The notes under the pieces were generated by a model. That model saw nothing but the letters and a program-made list of their open reading frames with translations, was not told the origin of the DNA and ran no database searches. The position numbers and the translations under genes were made by a program. Below, one piece after another: positions 16,599 to 25,598 of a DNA stretch of 64,000 nucleotides (its first letter is position 1; every line of letters begins with the position of its first letter). Source of the stretch: JAVXTH01 sp036641395 (GTDB lineage: Bacteria; Bacillota_I; Bacilli_A; Erysipelotrichales; Erysipelotrichaceae); the NCBI GenBank assembly GCA_036641395.1, contig JAVWEY010000002.1:14914-78913 (forward strand), given 5' to 3'.

Positions 16599-16625
16599 TT
16601 AGCAGACATAAGATAAGAGTGCTAG
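16599..16625 (+). promoter_or_regulatory. CIRCE operator 2 of hrcA operon
   Basis: TTAGCAGAC, 9 bases, GAGTGCTAG. The right arm matches the consensus at 8 of 9 and the left at 7 of 9. It lies just downstream of the -10 box, at the start point, 44 bases from CIRCE 1. Confidence 0.75.
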
Positions 16626-16640
16626 AAAAGAGGCGATGAC

Positions 16641-17660
16641 ATGCTTTCACTTACGCAACGACAAGTATTAATCTTCAAAACGATTGTGGATGAATTTACC
16701 CGTAGTGCGGAACCGGTTGGCAGTAAATCGCTGATGGATATTCTTCCCATTCAATATTCTTCGGCTACGATTCGTAATGAAATGGCAGCTTTAGAAGAAT
16801 TAGGATTGTTAGAAAAGACCCATACTTCTAGTGGACGAATTCCTTCAAGTAAAGGTTATCGTTATTATGTTGAAAATCTAATGGAAGCAACATTAGATGA
16901 TTCAGTTAAGAATTCGCTTCAAGATATCTTTACGGAGCGCCATTATTCAATGGAAGAAATTGTTAAGAAAAGTTGTGATATTTTATCACAAATGACAAAT
17001 TTAACTTCCTTAGTACTTGGTCCTGATTCAAGATTTCAAACATTACAACATATCCAATTATTTCCAATATCGAATCGATCGGCAGTTGCTGTATTTATTA
17101 CGGATCATGGACATACTGAAAATAAGATCTTTCAATTTGATGCCGATGTATCAGTGAATGATATTCAAACATGTTGTAATTTATTGAATGAGAAACTTAC
17201 CGGTACTCCAATTGGTGATGTCGTTGAGAAGATGAGCGAAATTGAGCCGTTGCTTGCGGCGAGTGTGACACGGCATGAAGTATTGTTTCAAGCCTTTGTG
17301 AATGCGTTTGTCCGCTTTGCTAGTGAAAATGTCTATTGCTCAGGACAAAGTAATATGCTTTATCAACCAGAATTTGCCGACATTGAAAAATTGAAACAAT
17401 TGATGAAAATGTTGGAAGACTCATCGTTATGGAGACAGCTTGCTTCGAAAGATGGCGACTTGGCAATCCGTATCGGTAGTGATAATTCTCTTCTTGAAAT
17501 GGACAATGTATCGGTTGTCGCTAGTAAGTTCCATATCAACGCAGAAGAAGAAGGACAACTGATGATTATCGGTCCTACGCGCATGCCATATAATCGAGTT
17601 GTAGCATTAATGGAGTATATGAGCCGCGTAATTGAGGAAATATATCAAGATGAAGAATAG
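16641..17660 (+). CDS. hrcA: Heat-inducible transcription repressor HrcA
   Basis: 339 residues, normal length. HrcA binds CIRCE elements and represses chaperone genes; its folding depends on GroEL. The N-terminal winged helix is clear: LTQRQVLIFKTIVDEFTRSAEPVGS, SSATIRNEMAALEELGLLEKTHTSSGRIPS, KGYRYYV. The GAF-like centre and the dimerisation segment follow, ending in GPTRMPYNRVVALMEYMS. It is the first gene of the dnaK operon and is controlled by two CIRCE boxes directly upstream, thus autoregulated. Confidence 0.97.
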   Translation: MLSLTQRQVLIFKTIVDEFTRSAEPVGSKSLMDILPIQYSSATIRNEMAALEELGLLEKTHTSSGRIPSSKGYRYYVENLMEATLDDSVKNSLQDIFTERHYSMEEIVKKSCDILSQMTNLTSLVLGPDSRFQTLQHIQLFPISNRSAVAVFITDHGHTENKIFQFDADVSVNDIQTCCNLLNEKLTGTPIGDVVEKMSEIEPLLAASVTRHEVLFQAFVNAFVRFASENVYCSGQSNMLYQPEFADIEKLKQLMKMLEDSSLWRQLASKDGDLAIRIGSDNSLLEMDNVSVVASKFHINAEEEGQLMIIGPTRMPYNRVVALMEYMSRVIEEIYQDEE

Positions 17661-17669
17661 GAGGCCATC

Positions 17670-18344
17670 ATGAGTGAAACCAAAGACACAGAAATAAAAG
17701 AAGAAACAGCAGGTAACGAAATAAAAGAATCATGTTGCCATGAAGGAAAAGGCGAAAAGTGTTGTCACGATGAGAAATGCGAATGTGACCACGAAAAGAA
17801 AAAATGTCATGAAGATATAGACGAGCATGAATGTAAAAAAGAAGAAAAGAAACATTTGCATCGTAAAAAAGATAACAAAGAAATTGAAAAGTTAAAAGAA
17901 GAAATTATTAAATTAAAAGAAGAAGCAGCAACAAATAAGAATGCATATTTTAAAGCTTATGCTGATACAGAAAACTTAAAAAAACGTCTGCAACAAGAAG
18001 CGGAAACAAGTCGTAAGTATCGAATTCAAAGTTTTGCAAGTGAAGTGCTACCAGTGATTGATAATTTAGAGCGCGCTTTACAAGTTGAAACACAGGATGA
18101 AAACTTAAAAAATTATGCGAAGGGATTTGAAATGATCCATCAGCAATTGATATCTATTCTTGAAAAAGAGGGTGTCAATGAAATAGATGCACTGAACCAA
18201 CCTTTTGATCCAAACTTCCATCAAGCATTGATGCAAGAGGCAAAAGAAGGCGTTGAAAGTGGAATTGTAATTGAAGTCCTACAAAAAGGATATAAATTAA
18301 AAGATCGTGTATTAAGAGCAAGTTTAGTTAAAGTAAGTGAATAA
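17670..18344 (+). CDS. grpE: Nucleotide exchange factor GrpE with Cys/His-rich N terminus
   Basis: 224 residues. The C-terminal 150 are an ordinary GrpE: a long coiled coil (about 70-125, with AYADTENLKKRLQQEAETSR) and the beta domain with NPQFDPNFHQA-type FDPNFHQALMQ and VLQKGYKLKDRVLRASLVKVS. It releases ADP from DnaK. The first 65 residues are unusual: eight Cys (22, 23, 31, 32, 37, 39, 46, 55) and seven His (24, 33, 41, 47, 53, 62, 64) among Glu and Lys, resembling a metal-binding tail. GrpE N termini are normally acidic and disordered without Cys. Confidence 0.95.
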   Translation: MSETKDTEIKEETAGNEIKESCCHEGKGEKCCHDEKCECDHEKKKCHEDIDEHECKKEEKKHLHRKKDNKEIEKLKEEIIKLKEEAATNKNAYFKAYADTENLKKRLQQEAETSRKYRIQSFASEVLPVIDNLERALQVETQDENLKNYAKGFEMIHQQLISILEKEGVNEIDALNQPFDPNFHQALMQEAKEGVESGIVIEVLQKGYKLKDRVLRASLVKVSE

Positions 18345-18372
18345 CATAACAGATGTTAAGGAGGAATAACTT

Positions 18373-20181
18373 ATGAGTAAAATTATTGGTATCGACTTAG
18401 GTACAACAAATTCATGTGTTTCAGTTATGGAAGGGGGAGAATGTAAAGTAATCCCAAATCCAGAAGGAAATCGTACGACACCATCCGTTGTCGCATTTAA
18501 AAATGGTGAAAGAATTGTCGGTGATGCCGCAAAACGTCAAGTAGTAACAAATAAAGAAACAGTAAGTTCAATTAAACGTAAAATGGGTTCAAATGAAAAA
18601 TTCACATTAGAAGGTAAAGAATATACACCTCAACAAATTTCCGCAATGATTCTTCAATATTTAAAGAGTTATGCAGAAGATTATTTAGGTGAAAAAGTAG
18701 AAAAAGCGGTTATTACGGTTCCTGCATATTTCAGTGATGCACAACGTCAAGCAACAAAAGATGCTGGTAAAATTGCTGGTTTAGAAGTAGAACGTATTAT
18801 CAATGAACCAACGGCTGCCGCACTTGCTTATGGTATTGATAAGACTGAAAAAGAACAAAAAGTTCTTGTATATGATTTAGGTGGAGGAACATTTGATGTT
18901 TCTATCCTAGAACTTGCAGATGGTACATTTGAAGTATTATCTACTGGTGGAGATACTAAACTTGGTGGAGATGATTTCGATAACCTAATCGTTGATTGGA
19001 TGATTGAAACCTTTAAGAAAGATAACGGCGTTGATTTAAGAGCAGATACAATGGCAATGCAACGTTTAAAAGAAGCTGCTGAAAAAGCTAAGAAAGATTT
19101 AAGTGGTGTAATGCAAACACAGATTTCATTACCATTTATCTCAGCTGGAGCAAGTGGACCACTTCACTTTGAAGCTAGTTTAACTCGTGCTAAATTTGAT
19201 GAAATGACAAAAGGTTTAGTAGAGCGTACTATTGGACCAGTTCGTCAAGCATTAAAAGATGCTGGTGTTACGAAAAATGATATTCACCAAGTATTATTAG
19301 TTGGTGGTAGTACTCGTACTCCTGCTGTTCAAGATGCGGTTAAGAATGAATTAGGTAAAGAACCAAATCGTAGTGTTAACCCAGATGAAGTAGTAGCAAT
19401 GGGTGCTGCAATTCAAGGTGGCGTTATTTGTGGAGATGTTAAAGACGTATTATTATTAGATGTTACACCATTATCTTTAGGTATTGAAACAATGGGTGGT
19501 GTTATGACGGTATTAATTAATCGTAATACAACAATCCCTACAAGTAAATCACAAGTCTTCTCAACTGCAGCTGATAACCAACCAGCAGTTGATATTCACG
19601 TATTACAGGGTGAACGTCCAATGGCAAACGACAACAAAACGATTGGTAACTTTAAATTAGATGGTATTGCACCAGCACGTCGTGGTATTCCTCAAATTGA
19701 AGTTAAATTTGATATTGATGTTAATGGTATTGTTCATGTATCTGCGAAAGATAATGGAACAGGTAAAACACAATCAATTACAATTCAGAATTCTTCAGGA
19801 TTAAGTGATGATGAAATCGAACGTATGGTTAAAGAAGCTGAAGAACATAAAGCAGAAGATGAAAAACGTAAAGAAGAAGTAGATTTACGTAACCGTGCAG
19901 AAGCTTTCATTAATCAAATTGATGCTTCAATTGCGGAAGCAGGCGATAAGATCGATGCGAAACAAAAAGAAGAAACAATGAAACTTCGTGATGAGTTACA
20001 AAAATCATTAGATGATAATGATATGGAAACAGTTAAAACTAAGCTTGATGAACTTGAAAAAGCAGCTCAAGCAGCTAGTGAAGCAATGTATCAAAACCAA
20101 GATCAACAAGGGGCTGGTCCCGATACAAACGCTGCGAAAGATGATAATGTAGTCGATGCAGAGTTTGAAGAAAAGAAATAA
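18373..20181 (+). CDS. dnaK: Molecular chaperone DnaK (Hsp70)
   Basis: 602 residues. The actin-like ATPase domain begins GIDLGTTNSCVSVMEGG, with phosphate loop DLGGGTFDVSILE and adenosine motif LLVGGSTRTPAVQ. The substrate-binding domain follows (DVTPLSLGIETMGG) and a shortened lid ending GPDTNAAKDDNVVDAEFEE, the usual Gram-positive form without the segment that Gram-negative proteins have in subdomain IIB. AAGGAGG precedes the ATG. The next gene overlaps its end by 26 bases. Confidence 0.98.
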   Translation: MSKIIGIDLGTTNSCVSVMEGGECKVIPNPEGNRTTPSVVAFKNGERIVGDAAKRQVVTNKETVSSIKRKMGSNEKFTLEGKEYTPQQISAMILQYLKSYAEDYLGEKVEKAVITVPAYFSDAQRQATKDAGKIAGLEVERIINEPTAAALAYGIDKTEKEQKVLVYDLGGGTFDVSILELADGTFEVLSTGGDTKLGGDDFDNLIVDWMIETFKKDNGVDLRADTMAMQRLKEAAEKAKKDLSGVMQTQISLPFISAGASGPLHFEASLTRAKFDEMTKGLVERTIGPVRQALKDAGVTKNDIHQVLLVGGSTRTPAVQDAVKNELGKEPNRSVNPDEVVAMGAAIQGGVICGDVKDVLLLDVTPLSLGIETMGGVMTVLINRNTTIPTSKSQVFSTAADNQPAVDIHVLQGERPMANDNKTIGNFKLDGIAPARRGIPQIEVKFDIDVNGIVHVSAKDNGTGKTQSITIQNSSGLSDDEIERMVKEAEEHKAEDEKRKEEVDLRNRAEAFINQIDASIAEAGDKIDAKQKEETMKLRDELQKSLDDNDMETVKTKLDELEKAAQAASEAMYQNQDQQGAGPDTNAAKDDNVVDAEFEEKK

Positions 20182-21415
20182 AAAGAGTATACAATTCCTA
20201 GTGCTTGCGCTAGGTTTTGTGTGTTTCTTTACGACTTTAACTGCCTGTTCCCCCGCTCAGGAAAAAAAGAAAAAACCAACAATAGATGTTTCAAAACATT
20301 TTTCTGATTATGTAATCGGAGAAAAAGAAGTGAGCATTTTTAAAGTTAAAGATAAGAAACACATTGAAATAGGAAAAGTAATGGCAAATAAAGCAATTGC
20401 TTTAGCACCAAAGAATCAACAAAAGATGAATCAAAGTTATTTTAAATTAAGAGATTATGATTATTATATCAAGGCAAAAGAAGTAACACCAGATAAGGAA
20501 CAAGTAAGTGAAAGTATATCGCAAGCTTATCAAGCAATAGCGAAACTTACGATGAAAGCGAATTATCAGATTTTAAATGAAATGAATGAACCACTTATAA
20601 AGATGAAAGATGCTACTACATTTAATGCCTTTATTGATGAAGAAAGTCGTTATGGAGTTAGTATAAATCAGAAATTATATTATCTAAATAAGAGTGATGT
20701 GGCTTCCATTGAAACACTCAATCCAAGTGAAGCAATCGCCCAATCTTTACCAGTGTTAATGTATCATGTGTTTTATGATGCTAGTAAGGGTGAGGTAGGT
20801 CCGGATGGAAACTGGGTTGAAGTACAAGCGCTGAGAAGTCATCTTCAATATTTAAAAGATAATGGTTACTACACATTAACTATGAAAGATGTTGAACGTT
20901 ACTTAGATAAAAAAGTTACTTTAAAACAAAATGTTGTAAGTATTACAATGGATGATGGAAGTAAAACGGTTTATGATTATGCTTATCCTTTATTAAAAGA
21001 ATTTAAAATGAACGCAACGGCATTTTTAATAACAGGCGAGTTTAATGATGTAAAAGATACACATTGGCCAGAAATGGTACAAAATGGGATTGAAATACAA
21101 TCACATTCAGAAGGAATGCATGTCGGTGGATGTTCTGGAATGGGACGTGGTGGAAGATTGATGTGCGTTGATACACAAACAGGAATTGATGATACAAAAT
21201 TATCCTTTCAAAAAGTAGGGAATGGTTTTGTATATTGCTATCCATATGGGGATGCCAATGATCATGCTGTGGATATCGTAAGACAAGCCGGAGCTCGACT
21301 TGCATTTACAACTCAGTATGGTAAAATAACACCTGGTATGGATAAACTAAGATTACCAAGAGTCCGTATTTTTGGACTAGATGGATTGGATCGTTTTATC
21401 GCAGGAATTAAGTAG
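20156..21415 (+). CDS. Lipoprotein with polysaccharide deacetylase (NodB) domain
   Basis: 419 residues. A signal peptide with lipobox LTAC (Cys31) predicts an exported lipoprotein. Residues about 45-190 form a region of unknown fold. The NodB domain (about 198-419) keeps the metal-binding Asp pair in ITMDDGS (266-267), HSEGMH (His317, His322) and the YCYPYG motif, so it is probably an active deacetylase of peptidoglycan or another N-acetylated glycan. It sits between dnaK and dnaJ, with its start inside the dnaK end and no strong ribosome site. TTG at 20165 is an alternative start. Confidence 0.9.
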   Translation: MQSLKKRNKKSIQFLVLALGFVCFFTTLTACSPAQEKKKKPTIDVSKHFSDYVIGEKEVSIFKVKDKKHIEIGKVMANKAIALAPKNQQKMNQSYFKLRDYDYYIKAKEVTPDKEQVSESISQAYQAIAKLTMKANYQILNEMNEPLIKMKDATTFNAFIDEESRYGVSINQKLYYLNKSDVASIETLNPSEAIAQSLPVLMYHVFYDASKGEVGPDGNWVEVQALRSHLQYLKDNGYYTLTMKDVERYLDKKVTLKQNVVSITMDDGSKTVYDYAYPLLKEFKMNATAFLITGEFNDVKDTHWPEMVQNGIEIQSHSEGMHVGGCSGMGRGGRLMCVDTQTGIDDTKLSFQKVGNGFVYCYPYGDANDHAVDIVRQAGARLAFTTQYGKITPGMDKLRLPRVRIFGLDGLDRFIAGIK

Positions 21416-21429
21416 GAGAGTGGTTGCAT

Positions 21430-22551
21430 ATGAGCAAGAGAGATTATTATGAAGTCCTAGGTATCGCAAAAGGTGCTAGCGACGATGAAATAAAAAAAGC
21501 TTATCGTAAGATGGCGAAAAAGTATCATCCAGATGTCAACAAGGCGGATGATGCGGAAGCTCGTTTTAAAGAAGTAAACGAAGCTTATGAAGTTTTATCG
21601 GATCCACAAAAGAAAGCAACATATGATCAGTTTGGTCATGCAGGCATGGATGGCGCTAATTTTGGCGGCGGTGCTGGTGGCTTTGGTGGTGGCGGTTTTG
21701 AAGACTTTGGTGATATTTTCTCATCTTTCTTTGGCGGCGGTTTTGGTGGTGGACAACAATCAAGACAACGTCCTAATAATGGACCTCGTAAAGGTAATGA
21801 TCGCTTTATGCAAATGCGCATTGATTTTATGGATGCTATTTTTGGTAAAAGTGAAGAAATTAGTGTGGAAGTTGATGAACAATGTAATCAATGTATGGGA
21901 ACTGGTGCTCAAAACAAGAGTGATATTCAGTCTTGTAGCCGTTGTAATGGCACAGGACAGGTTGTAACCCAACAACGTACTCCTTTTGGCGTATTCCAAT
22001 CACAAGCAGTATGTCCAGAGTGTGGAGGAACGGGTAAGAAGATTCTTCACAAATGCAGCAAATGTAATGGAAAAGGTTATGAACATAAACGGGTTAAACT
22101 TGAAATTAAAATCCCGGCAGGCATTCAATCCGGCCAACAAGTTCGTGTTAGTAATAAGGGCGAGCGTGGTGTTAATGGTGGAAGTAACGGAGATTTATAT
22201 ATCGAAGTATTAGTCAATCGTCATAAGATATTTATTCGCGAAGGAAATGATATCCGTATTACAATTCCTATTTCCGCAATTGATGCGACAATTGGAACAA
22301 GTGTTGATGTACCAACACCTTATGGAGATGTATCCTTAAGTATTCCTGCTGGAACACAATATGGAACGAAGTTTCGTTTGCGTGGTAAAGGGGTTAAAAC
22401 GGCGAAAGGTGCACAAGGAGATCAATTTGTAGAAGTACAAGTTGAAGTCCCTACAAAAATTTCACGTGATGAAAAAGAATTGTATGAACAAATTAAAAAC
22501 AAAGTAGAAAATGAATCACCATTTGATCGTTTTAAAAAAGCATTCAAATAA
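21430..22551 (+). CDS. dnaJ: Chaperone DnaJ (Hsp40)
   Basis: 373 residues from ATG 21430, nine bases after AGGAGAG (a TTG two codons earlier is too close). J domain with HPD in YHPDVNK, Gly/Phe-rich linker (about 75-120), then four zinc motifs CNQCMGTG, CSRCNGTG, CPECGGTG and CSKCNGKG, and the C-terminal peptide-binding domains. It delivers clients to DnaK and stimulates ATP hydrolysis. It follows the deacetylase gene by 14 bases and ends the heat-shock operon. Confidence 0.98.
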   Translation: MSKRDYYEVLGIAKGASDDEIKKAYRKMAKKYHPDVNKADDAEARFKEVNEAYEVLSDPQKKATYDQFGHAGMDGANFGGGAGGFGGGGFEDFGDIFSSFFGGGFGGGQQSRQRPNNGPRKGNDRFMQMRIDFMDAIFGKSEEISVEVDEQCNQCMGTGAQNKSDIQSCSRCNGTGQVVTQQRTPFGVFQSQAVCPECGGTGKKILHKCSKCNGKGYEHKRVKLEIKIPAGIQSGQQVRVSNKGERGVNGGSNGDLYIEVLVNRHKIFIREGNDIRITIPISAIDATIGTSVDVPTPYGDVSLSIPAGTQYGTKFRLRGKGVKTAKGAQGDQFVEVQVEVPTKISRDEKELYEQIKNKVENESPFDRFKKAFK

Positions 22552-22553
22552 AT

Positions 22554-22590
22554 AAAGAAGGTATCCCACTAATTAAGGGATACCTTCTTT
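22554..22590. terminator. Bidirectional terminator between dnaJ and cca
   Basis: AAAGAAGGTATCCC (22554-22567) pairs perfectly with GGGATACCTTCTTT (22577-22590). The cca stop codon lies in its loop. Confidence 0.92.
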
Positions 22591-23918
22591 GCATATTGTA
22601 GTAAAACTTGTAAGTTATTATCTAAAACATGGTCATTTACTTTTTCCAATATTTCAACTAACTTATCACCGATTTCTTTATTTCTATAACCTAAGGTAAT
22701 TAAATGATTACCTTTTATCGCTAGTGTTTTTAAAGTAATACAACTTTGATTTAGTTTCATTGTTTGAATCATCGAAAGACAAGCGTGGATGACTTCAATT
22801 TTTCCTTTTACTTTTTCTTTTTTCTTACCAAGATCATCAGCTAATTGAACAAGTAAAATATCGCAAGCTAAGTCATAATCATAGTTAATTTTATTCAAGA
22901 AACGTTTAACAATTCTTTCATTGTTTTGTAGATAATAATCATGATATTCAATTAACTGCATTACATTGCTTATCGTTTTACGATCAAAGCATAAACGTTT
23001 CATTACAATTTGGGCTTGTTGACAGGAAACATACGCATGTTTTTTATAATGAGCAATTCCATATTCATCAAAACTCTGCGTACTTAGTTTTCCAATATCA
23101 TGGAGTAAAATCGCAAGTTTTAGATTAATTGGATAGGTTGAAGCATAATTAAGAGCGACTTGTGTATGCTTGAATAAGTCATATATATGCCATGGACTTT
23201 GTTGATTAAATTGATCCATTTTTTCTACTTCGGGTAAAATTTTATCTAAAAGATGAACTTCTTGTAGTTTATATAATAAGTCATTGTTTTCACTTTTTAA
23301 ACATTTTACTAATTCTTGCATAATCCGCTCATTTGAGATAAAGGATAATAGATGAGCTTGTTTTACGATGGCTTCCTTGGTTTTAGATTCAATCGTGAAA
23401 TTTAATACATGGGAAAAGCGAATTGCTCTCATCATTCTTAAAGCATCTTCATCAAAGCGTTTATTAGGATCGCCTACGCAGCGAACAATTCTTTCCTTAA
23501 TATCAGTTAATCCATTAAAAGGATCAATGATACCTTTAGTAGGGTGATAGGCAATCGCATTGATAGTGAAATCACGCCGTTTTAAATCTTCTAATAAAGA
23601 AGGCGTAAAAATGACTTGATTGGGAGTACGATGGTTTTGATAGTTTTTATCTTTGCGAAAGGTCGTTATTTCAACGGCTTTATGATCGACGATTAAAGTT
23701 AAAGTACCATGCTTTATACCAGTGGGAATGATTGGATAAACACCATGAAAAACACTCTGCATTTGATCTGGTGTTGCACTTGTGGTTAAGTCATAATCAT
23801 TGACACTGAGTTCCATTAATTGATTACGAACACTACCCCCAACCAGATATACTTCATAGTGACATGCTTCTAATGTTTGCATAACTTTTATAATTGAAGT
23901 CGGTATCTTAATTTCCAT
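22569..23918 (-). CDS. cca: CCA tRNA nucleotidyltransferase
   Basis: 449 residues from ATG 23918 after AGGAATGA. It adds or repairs the 3' CCA of tRNAs. Class II signature: VYLVGGSVRNQLM, NDYDLTTSATPD (catalytic Asp pair), then ITTFRKDKNYQNHR, RRDFTINAIAYHP, DALRMMRAIRF. The second half contains an HD domain (ILLHDIGKLSTQS with His-Asp), as in the larger bacterial CCA enzymes that also have 2'-phosphatase-like domains. Single gene; its 3' end lies in the dnaJ terminator. Confidence 0.96.
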   Translation of the reverse strand: MEIKIPTSIIKVMQTLEACHYEVYLVGGSVRNQLMELSVNDYDLTTSATPDQMQSVFHGVYPIIPTGIKHGTLTLIVDHKAVEITTFRKDKNYQNHRTPNQVIFTPSLLEDLKRRDFTINAIAYHPTKGIIDPFNGLTDIKERIVRCVGDPNKRFDEDALRMMRAIRFSHVLNFTIESKTKEAIVKQAHLLSFISNERIMQELVKCLKSENNDLLYKLQEVHLLDKILPEVEKMDQFNQQSPWHIYDLFKHTQVALNYASTYPINLKLAILLHDIGKLSTQSFDEYGIAHYKKHAYVSCQQAQIVMKRLCFDRKTISNVMQLIEYHDYYLQNNERIVKRFLNKINYDYDLACDILLVQLADDLGKKKEKVKGKIEVIHACLSMIQTMKLNQSCITLKTLAIKGNHLITLGYRNKEIGDKLVEILEKVNDHVLDNNLQVLLQYAKKVSLN

Positions 23919-23971
23919 CAAATCATTCCTTTTGTTTTATTATACACATAAATTAGGAACTAATCTACTAT

Positions 23972-24211
23972 CTAAGGTTGGTGGCTTTCAATAAACCAGC
24001 GATTCTTTTCATAAAACAAATTTCTTTCTTTACCTTGAATACGACAACGATAAAGGGTACCACAACCGCCAACTAGCGATGCACAGTTTCTTACTTCTAA
24101 TATTTTATCAATAGGAAACTTTACATTATTATCCCAAATAAGAAATAACGGACGAAGTTCACCTTTTGTGCCAATTAAAGCCACAACGGGAACATAACGC
24201 TTATATAACAT
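23972..24211 (-). CDS. Small protein partner of Y-family polymerase
   Basis: 79 residues, starting on the last bases of the polymerase gene, thus translationally coupled. Sequence LYKRYVPVVALIGTKGELRPLFLIWDNNVKFPIDKILEVRNCASL, seen here in pieces, and CGTLYRCRIQGKERNLFYEKNRWF looks like a small beta-barrel. Similar short conserved proteins are linked to ImuB/DinB-like polymerase genes in Firmicutes. Role unknown; it may modulate polymerase access to DNA (inference). Confidence 0.75.
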   Translation of the reverse strand: MLYKRYVPVVALIGTKGELRPLFLIWDNNVKFPIDKILEVRNCASLVGGCGTLYRCRIQGKERNLFYEKNRWFIESHQP

Positions 24212-25455
24212 TATAGATAACTAACTGGATGAATGATGTGTTCACCTTTAGGATCAAAATCAGTTAGTTCCTCATCTAATAAAACAACACAGCGTTTAAT
24301 ACTATTAAATCCATATTTATTTCTTATTTCATCGATTGTCATATCTATTTTCTTTTCCTCATTTCTTTTAAACTCATCAACAAATAAATTCAACTGAGTT
24401 ACATCACTATCCTTAACTAATTTTGATATGGAAATACCAATACTTCGAAGTGGAATCTTAAAGTCATAATTATTCTTTAGTAGACTCATCACAACTTCCA
24501 TAATTTCTTTGCTGATGTTTGTTGCGACTTCGATTTTTTGTTGACGAGAAATCCATTCAAGATTAGTATTACGTAAACCAATGCTAATAACATAACCCTT
24601 TAATCCATTATCCCTTAAACGTGAGGCTACACTTTCCGCAAGGACATAGAAGACAATCTGGGCATCCGTAAGATTTTTAATATCTTTTGGGGTGGTAATG
24701 CTATTACCAACGGATTTTACTTCACGCTCAAAACTTGAAAGGGCAACTTCGCTGATATCAAGACCATTCGCAAAATACCATAACATTTCTCCATTCTTAC
24801 CTAAAAAAGTTTTTAGATAATCAGGGGATTGATTTGCTAGTTCTCCAATAGTGGTAATACCACGACGTAATAATTTTTCTTTTGTGGCATGACCTACATA
24901 AAACAAATCACCAACGGCAAGTGGCCACACTTTGTCTTTGAAATTAGTTTCACTAATAACGACAAGACCAGAAGGCTTAATCATATCAGAACCTAATTTC
25001 GCAAATATTTTATTATAAGAAACACCAATCGAGACAGTTAATCCTAACTCATCTAAGACACGTTGTTGAATTGTATGCGCAATTACTTCCGGTTCACCAA
25101 ATAACGCCTGAGAAGCGCTTATATCAATCCAGGCTTCATCTAAACCAAAACTTTCAACGTAATCACTATAGTCACGATAAATATCTTTTACTTTTTCAGT
25201 ATAATACATATAATCATCATAATTAGGTGGAATGACAACTAGATTAGGACATTTTTCATATGCATTTCTTAAAGATTCGCCAGTTTTAAGATTATATTGT
25301 TTTGCCATATCATTTTTAGTAAGAATGATTCCATGACGAGATTCTTCATGACCACCAACTGCCATGGGAACACTTCTTAATTCAGGATATTTCATCTCTT
25401 CAATTTGGGCATAACAATGATTGATATCACTATGTAAGATTGCCTTATTCCACAT
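24211..25455 (-). CDS. Y-family DNA polymerase (UmuC/DinB-like)
   Basis: 414 residues. A translesion polymerase. The palm carries HSDINHCYAQIEEM (first catalytic Asp and steric residues) and SFGLDEAWIDIS (second Asp/Glu pair); the thumb has the helix-hairpin-helix GITTIGELANQ, followed by the little-finger domain. A C-terminal segment QLNLFVDE fits the beta-clamp binding motif. AGGAGTGA precedes the ATG. It is divergent from a LexA-like S24 repressor gene, so it is probably damage-inducible. Confidence 0.93.
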   Translation of the reverse strand: MWNKAILHSDINHCYAQIEEMKYPELRSVPMAVGGHEESRHGIILTKNDMAKQYNLKTGESLRNAYEKCPNLVVIPPNYDDYMYYTEKVKDIYRDYSDYVESFGLDEAWIDISASQALFGEPEVIAHTIQQRVLDELGLTVSIGVSYNKIFAKLGSDMIKPSGLVVISETNFKDKVWPLAVGDLFYVGHATKEKLLRRGITTIGELANQSPDYLKTFLGKNGEMLWYFANGLDISEVALSSFEREVKSVGNSITTPKDIKNLTDAQIVFYVLAESVASRLRDNGLKGYVISIGLRNTNLEWISRQQKIEVATNISKEIMEVVMSLLKNNYDFKIPLRSIGISISKLVKDSDVTQLNLFVDEFKRNEEKKIDMTIDEIRNKYGFNSIKRCVVLLDEELTDFDPKGEHIIHPVSYL

Positions 25456-25476
25456 CTATATCACTCCTTGCCTATA

Positions 25477-25580
25477 TTATAATACAAAAGTTGCATAATA
25501 TGTAGATAAAACTCAACTAAATTTCGAATATGACAATTATAATGTTAATAAGTTGAATTATTTCATATTTTAAGTATAAT
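25477..25580. promoter_or_regulatory. Divergent promoters with paired TCAACT boxes
   Basis: For the polymerase (minus): -10 TATAAT at 25477-25482. For the repressor (plus): TTGAAT (25553-25558), 16 bases, TATAAT (25575-25580). TCAACT (25513-25518) and its complement AGTTGA (25551-25556) are inverted copies, one near each -35 region, and are candidate binding sites for the S24 repressor. Confidence 0.6.
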
Positions 25581-25598
25581 AGGATTAGAGGTAAAATT

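Noticed and set aside
20156..20181. Possible frameshift or fusion of dnaK with the deacetylase
   Set aside because: DnaK ends normally with its acidic VDAEFEE tail, and the deacetylase has its own signal peptide; a simple 26-base overlap.
21587..21967. Long open frame inside dnaJ, shifted
   Set aside because: Shadow of the Gly-rich and zinc-finger part of DnaJ; no ribosome site and no independent protein pattern.
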